From positions 62,001-126,000 of the forward strand of contig NZ_OY730249.1 in NCBI RefSeq assembly GCF_963422545.1: a stretch of DNA of 64,000 bases. The letters run 5' to 3'. A program made the position numbers and the translations under genes. The notes beneath the pieces are model-generated. The model worked only from the letters and a program-made list of their open reading frames with translations. It searched no databases and was not told where the DNA came from. This stretch comes from an uncultured Flavobacterium sp. GTDB taxonomy: Bacteria > Bacteroidota > Bacteroidia > Flavobacteriales > Flavobacteriaceae. Every line of letters begins with the position of its first letter. Position 1 is the first letter of the stretch. Positions 54,198-63,265 of the stretch are shown piece after piece.

Positions 54198-55166
54198 ATG
54201 AATAAAACCCATTTTTTATTGTTACTATTACCATTTGTGCTGATTTCGTGTTTTAAAAACGATAGACAATCTCAGCCAATTTCCGGTAAAACAAATACAA
54301 TTTCTATAATCATAGACGATCAGTTATGGTATGGAGAAGTGGGCGATACTATTAGAAATAAATTTGCCTCGCCGGTTTGGGGACTTACCCAGGAAGAACC
54401 ACTATTTACAATCAATCAATATCCAGCCAAATTACTTGAAGGTTTCGTTACCGATAGTCGAAGCATTATTGTAGTAAAAAAAGCAGCCACAGATAAATTC
54501 GAAATTATTCGAAGTAAAGCATTACCACACAACACATTTCGCATTTACGGAAAATCAATCGATGATATAATTTGTAGTATCGAATTGAATTCGGCACAAA
54601 TCATTAAGATAATTCGAGATGCCGAAATTCAAAAAATTCAGGAAGATAATAGCAAATCACTCCTGCATCCGGCTGTTATCAAAAATAAGTTTCATATCGA
54701 CATTCAGATACCAACAGGATATGAGTACATGCTGCACAAAAAGAACTTTATTTGGCTCAAAAATGATATTATTAGCGGAAACACAAGCTTGCTTATTTAT
54801 CAAATTCCTCTTCATGATTTCAAAAGAAGTTCAAACGTTGTTGGAAGAATTATCAAAATGCGGGATTCTATCGGATATTATATCAAAGGCCGTGAACCCA
54901 ATACGCGAATGATTACCGGAGAAGCTTATGCACCTTATTTTTCAACCACAGAATTAGACGGAAAGAAAGCCTTTGAAACCAAAGGAAGCTGGGAATTAAA
55001 GAATGATTTTATGGCCGGTCCATTTATAAATTATGCTATTGTAGACGAAACCTATAATAGAATCCTGGTTATAGAAGGATTTTGTTATTCACCATCAAAC
55101 GAAGAACGAGATTTAATGCTGGATCTGGAAGCCATCATAAAATCAGTTAAGATAGATAAAAGATAG
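54198..55166 (+). CDS. DUF4837 family lipoprotein
   Basis: The 322-residue protein has a lipobox LISC (Cys18) and no known catalytic motif. The segment ISIIIDDQLWYGEVGDTIRN and the end SNEERDLMLDLEAIIKSV are typical of the Bacteroidota family DUF4837, whose role is unknown. It is commonly found, as here, next to a LysM lytic transglycosylase, so cell-wall remodelling is a reasonable guess. A TAAATTTG box at 54166-54173 might give it its own promoter. Confidence 0.85.
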   Translation: MNKTHFLLLLLPFVLISCFKNDRQSQPISGKTNTISIIIDDQLWYGEVGDTIRNKFASPVWGLTQEEPLFTINQYPAKLLEGFVTDSRSIIVVKKAATDKFEIIRSKALPHNTFRIYGKSIDDIICSIELNSAQIIKIIRDAEIQKIQEDNSKSLLHPAVIKNKFHIDIQIPTGYEYMLHKKNFIWLKNDIISGNTSLLIYQIPLHDFKRSSNVVGRIIKMRDSIGYYIKGREPNTRMITGEAYAPYFSTTELDGKKAFETKGSWELKNDFMAGPFINYAIVDETYNRILVIEGFCYSPSNEERDLMLDLEAIIKSVKIDKR

Positions 55167-55181
55167 TTTGTATATTTTTCA

Positions 55182-55189
55182 TACTTTTG
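55182..55189 (+). promoter_or_regulatory. -7 box of the DUF1579-like gene
   Basis: TACTTTTG fits TAnnTTTG, 27 bases before the ATG at 55217. No -33 box is seen at the usual distance. Confidence 0.45.
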
Positions 55190-55216
55190 TTTTAATAACC
55201 ATTAAATCAGTTAATT

Positions 55217-55858
55217 ATGAAAAAAATTTATGTCACGGTATCAATGTTAGCGTTGTGTTTTGTTTCATGTAAGAAAGAAGTAAAAACTGAAACAGAAACT
55301 GCAAAAGTTACTGATAGTGTTAAAACAGAAGAACCAGTTGCCGAAAAACCTTTAGATTCAGCAACAAAAATGAAATTATGGACAGCATATGCTACGCCGG
55401 GAACTCCTCATAAAATGATGGCAGATGAAACAGGAACCTGGAACTGCGATATGACTTTCTGGGAAGAACCAAATGGAAAACCACAGAAAGCAACCTCTAC
55501 AGCAAATATCAAAATGGTACTTGGTGGTCGTTATCAGGAAGCCAATTATCAGGGAAACATGATGGGGCAACCATTTGAAGGCAAAAGCACATTAGCCTAC
55601 AACAATGCCAGTAAAGAATACACCACAACCTTTATTGATAATATGGGAACAGGTATGATGGTTGCCACTGGTATGTATGACGACAAAACAAAAAGTATGG
55701 AACTCAAAGGCGACATGGTAAATCCGTTAAACGGCAAAAAAACACCTTACAGAGAAGTATATACTATTGTTGATCCAACTACCCGTAAAATGGAAATGTT
55801 CGACACCAAGAATGGAGCAGAGTACAAGAGCATGGAAATTATTATGAAGAAAAAATAA
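55217..55858 (+). CDS. DUF1579-like lipoprotein
   Basis: The 213-residue protein has the lipobox CFVSC (Cys18), a short charged linker, and then a lipocalin-like beta-rich domain. The domain contains HKMMADETGTWNCDMTFWEE and LGGRYQEANYQGNMMGQPFE, the pattern of the DUF1579 family. The ligand is unknown. It is anchored in the envelope. A strong hairpin follows the stop by 39 bases. Confidence 0.82.
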   Translation: MKKIYVTVSMLALCFVSCKKEVKTETETAKVTDSVKTEEPVAEKPLDSATKMKLWTAYATPGTPHKMMADETGTWNCDMTFWEEPNGKPQKATSTANIKMVLGGRYQEANYQGNMMGQPFEGKSTLAYNNASKEYTTTFIDNMGTGMMVATGMYDDKTKSMELKGDMVNPLNGKKTPYREVYTIVDPTTRKMEMFDTKNGAEYKSMEIIMKKK

Positions 55859-55897
55859 CCTCACATAGATTATTTAGATATTATAATCTGATAATTT

Positions 55898-55935
55898 AAA
55901 ATCCCGATTACAAGATGTAGTCGGGATTTTTGTTT
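55898..55935 (+). terminator. Rho-independent terminator after the DUF1579-like gene
   Basis: The 15-bp stem 55898-55912 with 55916-55930 has one G-T pair and the loop AGA. A T-run follows. Confidence 0.85.
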
Positions 55936-56009
55936 ATATGTGGGAAATCTTGGGTTTGTTTTATTTTTTTAAATTAAATTAGAGCCTTTAATATCAATAA
56001 TAGATAGTA

Positions 56010-56456
56010 ATGGAATTAAAATGGAAAATAAAGCCGTTTGAAGCACTAACGGTTCATGAGTTATATGATTTGCTCAAACTAAGAAGTGAGATCTTTGTAT
56101 TAGAGCAAAACTGCGTTTATTTAGACCTTGATGGCAAAGACAAGAAAGCATTGCACTTAATAGGAGAATATGATGGCAAAATAGTGGCGTATTCGCGTTT
56201 ATTTGACGCCGGAATTAGTTTTGATAATGCATCTATCGGAAGAGTTGTAGTTGATGCCAATTACAGAGATAAAAAATGGGGGCACGATTTAATGCGTGAA
56301 GCCATTGCCGGAATAAAAGCACATTTCAATAAAGACCAAATTACAATAGGCGCTCAATTATATCTAAAGAGATTCTACGAGAGTCACGGATTTGTTCAAA
56401 CAAGCGAAATGTATCTGGAAGATGATATTCCGCATATTGAAATGATTCGAGGATAA
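56010..56456 (+). CDS. ElaA-like GNAT acetyltransferase
   Basis: A 148-residue acetyltransferase of the ElaA family with unknown substrate. It starts WKIKPFEALTVHELYDLLKL and has RSEIFVLEQNCVYLDLDGKD, the ElaA signature. The acetyl-CoA loop is degenerate (YRDKKWGHDLMREA). It ends FYESHGFVQTSEMYLEDDIP HIEM, a conserved tail in this family. It is complete and stands between two hairpin-rich spacers, convergent with the OmpA-like gene. Confidence 0.92.
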   Translation: MELKWKIKPFEALTVHELYDLLKLRSEIFVLEQNCVYLDLDGKDKKALHLIGEYDGKIVAYSRLFDAGISFDNASIGRVVVDANYRDKKWGHDLMREAIAGIKAHFNKDQITIGAQLYLKRFYESHGFVQTSEMYLEDDIPHIEMIRG

Positions 56457-56608
56457 TGAAAACAACTAAAGATACAAAGTTGCAATAATGAAACATTGTT
56501 TTTAGTTTAGTTTGTAATTATCTTTAAAAGAAATAATTAGTAACTTAGTTTAGAGTAAAACTTTAAGTAAAAAACACTTTGTGACTTAGCGACTTTGTGG
56601 CAAATGAC

Positions 56609-57412
56609 CTAAACTTTCGTAATCACAAATTCAACGCGGCGATCGAGAGCATCACCTTTTCCTAACGGATATTTATTGCCGCAACCCAAATAAGTCATGC
56701 GGCTTTTAGAGATTTTCTTCGAAATTAAATAGTTAAAAACGGCTTTAGCACGGTTCCAGGAAAGTCGTCTTTCTTTAGTAACCTTGTCAATTGCGTCACT
56801 ATATATTTCCGGAGTACAGCAAACGTGACCTCGAATTTCAAATTGATAATTTTTCTTTTGCAGAAGCTTTTCGGCGATTTTGTCTAATTCTTTTTTTGAA
56901 TTATTGGTGAGTTTTGAACTTCCAAGATCAAATAAGATGTTGTCAAGATAGATTTTGTCGCCAACCTTCAAATCATTTCTAAAAGAATTATAGATTCCTT
57001 TGCCAAAACTGTTTCGTTTTACAACAATCAAATCTACACGACGGTTTCTGGATCTTGTTTCATGTAGATTTTCGACCGTATCAGGTCTCACAACCACGCG
57101 TCCCTTTCCTTCCAGAATGACGATTCGGCTTTGATTAAAACCATTCGAAATTAACAACTCCTGAATGGTATTAACGCGGTTATTTGACAGGCGAAAATTA
57201 TATTCATCATTACCACGATCGTCGCAGTAACCGTAAATCTGTATTGACTCGACTTTTGCAGTGTCAATCGTTTTAATAAAATTAGTTACAACTTTGGTTT
57301 GTTGATCTGTAAGGTCATACTTGTCGAAATCAAAATAGATCGTTTCGATAGGTTTATGCTGTGCCGATAAATTGTAAATAATAAACAGAAATAGGGCTCT
57401 ACAGATCTTCAT
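56609..57412 (-). CDS. OmpA-family protein with two OmpA-like domains
   Basis: The 267-residue protein has a signal-like start ending in LSAQ. There are two tandem peptidoglycan-binding OmpA-like domains, about 24-133 (YFDFDKYDLTDQQ; GYCDDRGNDEYNFRLSNNR; SRNRRVDLIV) and about 155-267 (ILFDLGSSKLTNNSKKEL; RGHVCCTPEIY; GDALDRRVEFVI). It is periplasmic, with no beta-barrel. Its start is six bases after the stop of the S41 protease gene on the same strand, so they are likely co-transcribed. Confidence 0.88.
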   Translation of the reverse strand: MKICRALFLFIIYNLSAQHKPIETIYFDFDKYDLTDQQTKVVTNFIKTIDTAKVESIQIYGYCDDRGNDEYNFRLSNNRVNTIQELLISNGFNQSRIVILEGKGRVVVRPDTVENLHETRSRNRRVDLIVVKRNSFGKGIYNSFRNDLKVGDKIYLDNILFDLGSSKLTNNSKKELDKIAEKLLQKKNYQFEIRGHVCCTPEIYSDAIDKVTKERRLSWNRAKAVFNYLISKKISKSRMTYLGCGNKYPLGKGDALDRRVEFVITKV

Positions 57413-57418
57413 TCTTTT

Positions 57419-59056
57419 TTACATTTTTAAAATCGTCTTATACTCAGTTTGATTGTTTAATATGTTCACTGCTTTTTTAATTTCTGAATTGTTTTTAATG
57501 TAAAACTGATACAAACCTTCTTGATATTGGTATCTTTTTATAAGTTCTTCCTGAATTAGATTTCTAATTTCTTTTTGATTTTTATCTAGTAAAGTGGATT
57601 CGCTTTTTTCAAGAGCATTTAATAATTGCTGATATTCCGGAGCAATCGTTTCGTCGATTTTTTCAGTTTTGGCTGCAGCCAAAGTATTTTTCAAAGCCAC
57701 TTCAGTTTCAGTGTCAAAAGTTATTTTGTTCGTTTTCAGGTATTGTTTAAAGTTCGTATAATCAGCATCTGTAACCGTTGGAATCTTATCTCCTAAATTT
57801 GGATTCTTGTAATAATACGAAGTCGCATAATCAAAGATTCCGTCGTTTTTTAACAAAGCAGTTGTAATCGGGCTCATTTTAGCTTCATCTAATTCAATAT
57901 CAGGCAAAACACCTCCGCCATCGTAAACCGTCCTTCCTTTTCTGGTTTTAAAAGCATTAAAGTTTTTAGCATCCGTTTTTTGGGCAACACCATTTTTGTC
58001 TTTATGAGCATAATCCAATGCCTGAATACAACGTCCGGAAGGAGTGTAATAACGAGAAATGGTTACTTTTAGCTGAGTTCCGTAAGTCAAATCAACAGAA
58101 CGCTGAACCAGACCTTTACCAAAACTGCGGCTTCCTAAAATTACTGCACGATCTAAATCCTGCAAAGCTCCGGAAACAATTTCAGAGGCAGATGCGCTTC
58201 GTCCGTTTACTAAAATAGCCAATGGAATTTGTGTATCTATAGGCTCTTTGGTCGTTTTATAAGTATTATTATGTTTTTCGATTCTTGATTTTGTAGTTAC
58301 AATAACCTCATTTTTAGGGACAAATAAATTACAAATATCAATAGCTTCGTTTAGCAAACCGCCCGGGTTTCCTCTTAAATCAAGAACAATTTGAGTTGCT
58401 CCGTCAGCTTTTAGTTTTTCTAAAGCATCTTTCACTTCATTAGATGCCTTTCGGCTAAAGTGAGCCAAAACGATATAACCTGTTTTTTCGTCTATTTTTC
58501 CGTAGAAAGGAACAGATTTAATGTCAACTTCATCCAAAACCAATTCAGTTGTAAAAGTTTTGCCCTGACGAATGTATTTTATGGTAATCTTAGTGTTTTT
58601 TGTTCCCTTTAGTAATTGTGAAGCATCATCTTTAAAATCAGCAATCAAAACATCTCCAATCTGAATAATTTCGTCACCGGCTTTTAGTCCCGCTTTATCG
58701 GCAGGGAAATTTTTATAAGGCTCACGAACAATTAAACGATCTTTTTTTCTGGAGATCATAGCACCAATTCCGGTGTATTCGCCCGTATTGTTGATCTTAA
58801 AGTTTACAACATCTTGCTCATTAAAATAAACCGTATAAGGATCTAAACTTCCCAACATGTTTTTTATGGCTTTGTCCATCAAATCCCCCGGATTTGTTTC
58901 GTCGACATAATTAGTGTTTACCGCTTTGAATAATGTCGTGAAAATTTCTATTTGCTTGGCGATTTCAAAGAAATCATCTTTGAAACTGGCTCCAACAAAT
59001 AAAAATCCAGCTGCAACGGTTGGAATAATGAACTTCTTTTTGAAATAAGGATACAT
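57419..59056 (-). CDS. C-terminal processing protease (S41 family)
   Basis: The protease trims or degrades envelope proteins from their C-termini. The 545-residue protein has an N-terminal membrane anchor (about 8-24). The cap helix region has GSLDPYTVYF, a PDZ domain covers about 88-175, and the S41 domain has LDLRGNPGGLL. The catalytic pair is Ser289 in NGRSASASEI and Lys314 in SFGKG, 25 residues apart as in Prc/CtpA. It starts two bases after the stop of the DUF4349 gene, inside a leftward unit with rnpA upstream. Confidence 0.95.
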   Translation of the reverse strand: MYPYFKKKFIIPTVAAGFLFVGASFKDDFFEIAKQIEIFTTLFKAVNTNYVDETNPGDLMDKAIKNMLGSLDPYTVYFNEQDVVNFKINNTGEYTGIGAMISRKKDRLIVREPYKNFPADKAGLKAGDEIIQIGDVLIADFKDDASQLLKGTKNTKITIKYIRQGKTFTTELVLDEVDIKSVPFYGKIDEKTGYIVLAHFSRKASNEVKDALEKLKADGATQIVLDLRGNPGGLLNEAIDICNLFVPKNEVIVTTKSRIEKHNNTYKTTKEPIDTQIPLAILVNGRSASASEIVSGALQDLDRAVILGSRSFGKGLVQRSVDLTYGTQLKVTISRYYTPSGRCIQALDYAHKDKNGVAQKTDAKNFNAFKTRKGRTVYDGGGVLPDIELDEAKMSPITTALLKNDGIFDYATSYYYKNPNLGDKIPTVTDADYTNFKQYLKTNKITFDTETEVALKNTLAAAKTEKIDETIAPEYQQLLNALEKSESTLLDKNQKEIRNLIQEELIKRYQYQEGLYQFYIKNNSEIKKAVNILNNQTEYKTILKM

Positions 59057-59058
59057 GA

Positions 59059-59862
59059 TTATGTTTTTTTTCTTTTAAATCTTTTTCTAATAAAATAAGC
59101 AAGTACGCAAAATAGTATAATAAACGGCCAAGCGCTAATAAGAGAAAGTAAAAAATCTGACAAACTATAGAATCCGGACTGAATAGCACTCCAGATTTTT
59201 GATCCGTACGAAATTTTCACACCTTCTTTTTGAGCAATAGTTTTGTAGAATTCAATTGTAACAGTACTTTCAGAAACTCTGCTTTCCAGATATTTGAGTT
59301 GACCTTGTTTGGCCTCAATTTCTTCACGAATAGCCGAAATCTGTTTTTCAATTTCCAGAATCTCACTTACTTTAGTGGCTTTCTTTAATATTTCTATATA
59401 ACGTTCTTCGAGTTTGCGTTTTGTATTTAATCTCGAATATAGGTCAATATATTGTTCTGTAACATTTTGAGACGAAATGTTCTTTTCGTCAAAATAAGAA
59501 ATGCCTTTTGATATAGATTCTAAGAAAGGATCAAAGTTTTGGCTAGGAATGCGTATAGTAAGCCTTCTGCTAATAGTACCGTAATCTTTTTCCTGAGAAT
59601 CATTTTGAACACTGCCTTTATTTGCTGCAATTGCAGTTTTAATTTGATCGAACGTTTTTTCCAAATCGTTTGTTTCAAATTTAAGAAAAGCTTCTTTGAT
59701 TATTTTTTGAGGAATTACAGCATTTTTATCTTCACCGGGTTGGCCGGGTGACGACACTCTAATCGCTGAAACGGCTTCGTCCGAAACATTAGCACTTCCT
59801 ATTTGTTTTTCGCAACTAGACAAAGTGAGAACAGCAAATAACAAAAAGAAAATATATCGCAT
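59059..59862 (-). CDS. DUF4349 domain lipoprotein
   Basis: The 267-residue protein has the lipobox LSSC (Cys17). A DUF4349 body contains KIIKEAFLKFETNDLEKT and RLTIRIPSQNFDPFLES. A coiled coil follows at about 160-205, then one membrane helix at about 230-257 with a basic tail (RKRFKRKKT). It is predicted to link the periplasmic coil to the inner membrane; the lipobox and the C-terminal helix together are characteristic of this family. The function is unknown. It precedes the S41 protease gene by two bases. Confidence 0.88.
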   Translation of the reverse strand: MRYIFFLLFAVLTLSSCEKQIGSANVSDEAVSAIRVSSPGQPGEDKNAVIPQKIIKEAFLKFETNDLEKTFDQIKTAIAANKGSVQNDSQEKDYGTISRRLTIRIPSQNFDPFLESISKGISYFDEKNISSQNVTEQYIDLYSRLNTKRKLEERYIEILKKATKVSEILEIEKQISAIREEIEAKQGQLKYLESRVSESTVTIEFYKTIAQKEGVKISYGSKIWSAIQSGFYSLSDFLLSLISAWPFIILFCVLAYFIRKRFKRKKT

Positions 59863-59943
59863 AATATTTCAAATTAAATTTAAAACTACAATTTTTTTAT
59901 AATTTTTCGTATAATTTGATAAATAAAGTTGCTTTTTGGGGAT

Positions 59944-60348
59944 TTACGCTTCTGTTTTATTTTCAGAATCAGGTACTTTATTCACTTGAGATATGAATTT
60001 CTCAAATAACTGAATCGTTTTGGTATTGATTTCTTTGTACGATAATTTGTCTTTTGTCTGATAAAAAAACATCAAAGAATAAGGCTGTTGAATATTATCC
60101 AAAAGCAAGTGCTTGTTTAAACGGTAAGTTTCTCTCAAAACACGTTTGAAGTAATTGCGATCAACGGCTTTTTTGAAATATTTTTTAGAAACCGAAACCC
60201 CAATTTTGATCTTTTCTGCTGAGTCAACTTCCGCTTGACGGTAAACCAAACGCAACGGATATTTAGAAACCGATTTTCCTTCAGAAAACAGTAAACCTAT
60301 TGTCGTTTTGCTCTTTAAGCGTTCATTTTTAGGGTAAGTGAAATTCAT
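59944..60348 (-). CDS. rnpA: Ribonuclease P protein component
   Basis: RnpA assists the catalytic RNA that cuts 5' leaders from tRNA precursors. The 134-residue protein has the entry MNFTYPKNERLKSKTTIGLL, the hallmark GVSVSKKYFKKAVDRN and the RNxxKR motif at 64-69 (RNYFKR). The C-terminus is a charged tail. It is not next to rpmH here, as is usual in Flavobacterium. TACCTTTG (minus strand, 60380-60387) is a possible -7 box, in a space shared with the divergent acyltransferase promoter. Confidence 0.95.
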   Translation of the reverse strand: MNFTYPKNERLKSKTTIGLLFSEGKSVSKYPLRLVYRQAEVDSAEKIKIGVSVSKKYFKKAVDRNYFKRVLRETYRLNKHLLLDNIQQPYSLMFFYQTKDKLSYKEINTKTIQLFEKFISQVNKVPDSENKTEA

Positions 60349-60379
60349 TTAATTCAGAAAAAATTTGCAATTTTAGGAG

Positions 60380-60387
60380 CAAAGGTA
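60380..60387 (-). promoter_or_regulatory. -7 box of rnpA
   Basis: On the minus strand TACCTTTG fits TAnnTTTG, 31 bases before the rnpA start. No -33 TTG is seen. Confidence 0.45.
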
Positions 60388-60447
60388 CAATTAAACCATA
60401 AAAACGGTTATTGTTTTCAATTTTTATAGCGCTAAAAATTTATTTAT

Positions 60448-60455
60448 TACTTTTG
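60448..60455 (+). promoter_or_regulatory. -7 box of the second acyltransferase gene
   Basis: TACTTTTG fits TAnnTTTG and lies 19 bases before the ATG at 60475. It is divergent from the rnpA box at 60380. Confidence 0.5.
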
Positions 60456-60474
60456 GCCTTTAATTTTTTTAAGC

Positions 60475-61215
60475 ATGCAAAAGATAATTTCATATCCAAT
60501 ATCTGTAATTTACTATTTATGTTTTGGTTTGGTTTTGGCTGTTTTTCATCCAATCCAATGGATTTGCCTAAATGTTTTTGGCTATCAGGCGCATAAAAAA
60601 AGTGTTGATTATTTGAATTTCTTCCTTTTAAGATGTACAAATCTGGTAGGAACCACTTATAAAATCGAAAATAGAGAAACAATTCCAACAGGAGTTCCTT
60701 TGATATTTGTTTGTAATCATCAAAGTATGTACGATATCATCGCAATGATTTGGTACTTTAGAGGTTTTCATTGTAAATTTGTAAGCAAGAAAGAGTTAGG
60801 TAGCGGAATCCCGAGTGTATCATACAATTTACGTCACGGAGGATCAGTGCTAATTGACCGTAAAGACCCAAAACAAGCCATTCCGGTTATTAAGGGCTTG
60901 TCTGAATATATTGAAAAAAATACAAGATCTGCTGTTATTTTTCCTGAAGGAACAAGAAGTAAAACAGGAAAGCCTAAAGAATTTGCTCAAAGTGGTTTAA
61001 AAATCTTATGTAAATATGCGCCTTCAGCGTATGTTGTACCGGTGAGCATCAATAATTCATGGAAAATGGTAAAATATGGTTTTTTTCCGGTTGGTCTGGG
61101 AAATCACCTTACCTTTACCGCGCATAAAGCCATGGCTGTAAAAGATTATGATTTTGCCGAGTTAATGAGATTGACGGAAAAGGCTGTTGTAGAAGGAGTA
61201 AACGAGTATAAATAG
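60475..61215 (+). CDS. plsC: 1-acyl-sn-glycerol-3-phosphate acyltransferase
   Basis: The enzyme adds the second acyl chain to give phosphatidate at the inner membrane. The 246-residue protein has an N-terminal hydrophobic part (about 5-35). The catalytic motif is NHQSMYD at 81-87, with KKELGSGIP and DRKDPKQA. FPEGTRS (156-162) completes the PlsC set, and here it is fully canonical, unlike the paralogue at 14945. The acyl-ACP desaturase gene follows on the same strand after 53 bases. Confidence 0.93.
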   Translation: MQKIISYPISVIYYLCFGLVLAVFHPIQWICLNVFGYQAHKKSVDYLNFFLLRCTNLVGTTYKIENRETIPTGVPLIFVCNHQSMYDIIAMIWYFRGFHCKFVSKKELGSGIPSVSYNLRHGGSVLIDRKDPKQAIPVIKGLSEYIEKNTRSAVIFPEGTRSKTGKPKEFAQSGLKILCKYAPSAYVVPVSINNSWKMVKYGFFPVGLGNHLTFTAHKAMAVKDYDFAELMRLTEKAVVEGVNEYK

Positions 61216-61223
61216 ATTTTTGA

Positions 61224-61243
61224 TTTCAGAAATAATTCTGAAA
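61224..61243 (+). other. Intercistronic hairpin between plsC and the desaturase gene
   Basis: TTTCAGAA (61224-61231) and TTCTGAAA (61236-61243) pair around ATAA. There is no T-run, so it is not a typical terminator. Confidence 0.4.
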
Positions 61244-61268
61244 CAGAAGTCCCAATCTTAAATAAGTA

Positions 61269-62261
61269 ATGTCTATAAAAAACATTAGATTAGAAGTAAT
61301 GCAGTTTTTGGAAAAAAACGTGGATAGCTTCGTAGAACAGTATTTAATTCCAGTGGAAAAAATCTGGCAGCCGTCAGACTTTTTGCCTAATTCTGAAGGA
61401 GATAACTTCTTTGAGGAGGTTAAAGAGTTGCGTGAAATTGCCAAAGAATTACCATACGATTTTTGGGTAACGCTTGTTGGTGATACAATCACTGAGGAGG
61501 CTTTACCAACATACGAATCATGGTTAATGGACGTGGAAGGTATAAATCAGGTAGAAAATGGCGGAAATGGTTGGTCTAAATGGATCAGGCAATGGACTGG
61601 AGAAGAAAACCGTCACGGTGATTTACTAAATAAATACTTGTATTTGTCTGGTCGTGTGAACATGCGTGAAATCGAAATGACTACACAGCATCTGATCAAC
61701 GACGGTTTTGATATCGGAACTGGATCTGACCCATACAAAAACTTTGTATATACTAGTTTCCAGGAATTAGCAACTTACGTTTCGCACAATAGAGTAGCAC
61801 AAATGGCTAAGAAATTTGGTGATAACAAGTTGTCTAAAATGTGTAAAATGATTGCAGGTGACGAAATGCGTCATCACCATGCATACAGCGAATTTGTTAC
61901 GCGTATTTTTGCGGTTGATCCAAGCGAAATGATGTTGGCGTTTCAATACATGATGAAACAAAAAATCGTTATGCCGGCACATTTCCTAAGAGAATCTGGT
62001 CAAAAGATCAGTTCAGCTTTCGAACAATTTTCTGATTCTGCACAACGTATAGGTGTTTACACTGCAAACGATTATGTAGACATCATGCAAAAATTAATGG
62101 ATAAATGGGAAATTGATAAGATTTCTAATTTAACAGATGAGGCCGAAAAAGCACGTGATTACTTAATGAAATTACCGGCTCGTATGGCAAGAATCTCTGA
62201 AAGATTAGTAATTCCGCAAGAATCACATATCTTTAAATGGGTTGAACCAGCGAGATTGTAA
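61269..62261 (+). CDS. Acyl-ACP desaturase (di-iron)
   Basis: This soluble di-iron enzyme introduces a double bond into an acyl chain on acyl carrier protein. The 330 residues fit the family. The two iron-ligand motifs are EENRHG (112-117) and DEMRHH (198-203), and the helical body is complete. It follows an acyltransferase, so the pair can make and place unsaturated chains for membrane fluidity. A hairpin with a T-run follows. Confidence 0.93.
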   Translation: MSIKNIRLEVMQFLEKNVDSFVEQYLIPVEKIWQPSDFLPNSEGDNFFEEVKELREIAKELPYDFWVTLVGDTITEEALPTYESWLMDVEGINQVENGGNGWSKWIRQWTGEENRHGDLLNKYLYLSGRVNMREIEMTTQHLINDGFDIGTGSDPYKNFVYTSFQELATYVSHNRVAQMAKKFGDNKLSKMCKMIAGDEMRHHHAYSEFVTRIFAVDPSEMMLAFQYMMKQKIVMPAHFLRESGQKISSAFEQFSDSAQRIGVYTANDYVDIMQKLMDKWEIDKISNLTDEAEKARDYLMKLPARMARISERLVIPQESHIFKWVEPARL

Positions 62262-62329
62262 ATTTTAGAGTTCTGATTTTAGATTGTTCTGAAACTGATT
62301 TCAGATTCAAAATTGATATTGAAAATATT

Positions 62330-62372
62330 GTTGATTGTTGAAGCTTCAAAACTTTGACAATCAACTTTTTTA
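62330..62372 (+). terminator. Hairpin terminator after the desaturase gene
   Basis: GTTGATTGT (62330-62338) pairs with ACAATCAAC (62357-62365). A run of T follows. Confidence 0.7.
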
Positions 62373-62465
62373 TTTAGAAGCAATAATTAACAATCAGCGT
62401 AAACCCGCTTAATCCGCCAAATCTGCGAGCCATTTCTCAACATAAGAAAATACCAGATAACAATT

Positions 62466-63119
62466 ATGAATAATCCTGATTTAATAAATAAAACAATTGC
62501 TTTTGTAAAAGAAAAATTAAACGATGCCGAAGGCGGACACGACTGGTTTCATATCGAACGTGTTTACAAAAATGCACTTTTAATTGCAAAAGATACCAAC
62601 TGCGATTTGGTTGTAGTGCAATTAGGTGCACTTCTTCATGATATTGCTGACAGTAAATTTCATAACGGAGACGAAACGATTGGGCCAAAAACGGCACATT
62701 TGTTTCTGGAATCAGAGAATGTTTCAGAGGATATTATTCAGCATGTGGTAAATATCATCGAAAACATCTCATATAAGGGCGGAAATTTCGAAAAGAGGTT
62801 TTCTTCTGTAGAATTAGATATCGTTCAGGATGCGGATCGTTTAGATGCTATAGGAGCGATTGGAGTTGCAAGAGCGTTCAATTATGGTGGATTTAAAAAT
62901 CGTGCCATATATGATCCTGAAATTGCTCCAATAACGAATATGACGAAGGAAGAATACAAAAAGAATAATGCGCCAACGATAAATCACTTTTACGAAAAGC
63001 TTTTACTCTTAAAAGATAAAATGAATACCGAAACGGGAAAACAAATCGCTGCTGAAAGACATCGTTTTATGGAAACGTTCCTGGCTCAGTTCTATGCAGA
63101 GTGGGAAGGAGTGAAGTAA
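62466..63119 (+). CDS. HD domain phosphohydrolase
   Basis: The 217-residue protein has an HD-superfamily metal site: His25 and Asp26 in GHDWFH, His58-Asp59 in LLHDIADSKF, and Asp122/Asp124 in VQDADRLDAIG. It belongs to the YedJ/PA4991-like group of small HD hydrolases. The substrate, a nucleotide or phosphate ester, is unknown. It appears monocistronic. Confidence 0.92.
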   Translation: MNNPDLINKTIAFVKEKLNDAEGGHDWFHIERVYKNALLIAKDTNCDLVVVQLGALLHDIADSKFHNGDETIGPKTAHLFLESENVSEDIIQHVVNIIENISYKGGNFEKRFSSVELDIVQDADRLDAIGAIGVARAFNYGGFKNRAIYDPEIAPITNMTKEEYKKNNAPTINHFYEKLLLLKDKMNTETGKQIAAERHRFMETFLAQFYAEWEGVK

Positions 63120-63142
63120 GTTTTTAGTCTCAGTTTTCAATA

Positions 63143-63265
63143 TTAAGAGTGATGCTTCATAACCAAATACGTTGTAATTACAGCACAAAAAAATCCGAGT
63201 GAGAACCATAATAATCTTGCAACTCTATTGTCTCTTATTATTTCTATTTTATCTTCTTCTGACAT
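63143..63265 (-). CDS. Small single-helix membrane protein
   Basis: A 40-residue frame has a charged N-terminus (MSEEDKIEIIRDNRVARLL), one membrane helix (WFSLGFFCAVITTYLVM) and the tail KHHS. The composition and topology look like a real small inner-membrane protein rather than a chance frame. No family is recognised. It is convergent with the HD gene. Confidence 0.5.
   Translation of the reverse strand: MSEEDKIEIIRDNRVARLLWFSLGFFCAVITTYLVMKHHS

Noticed and set aside
62150..62160. CACGTG in the desaturase gene as a possible parS site
   Set aside because: Only the core six bases match; the flanking half-sites are absent.
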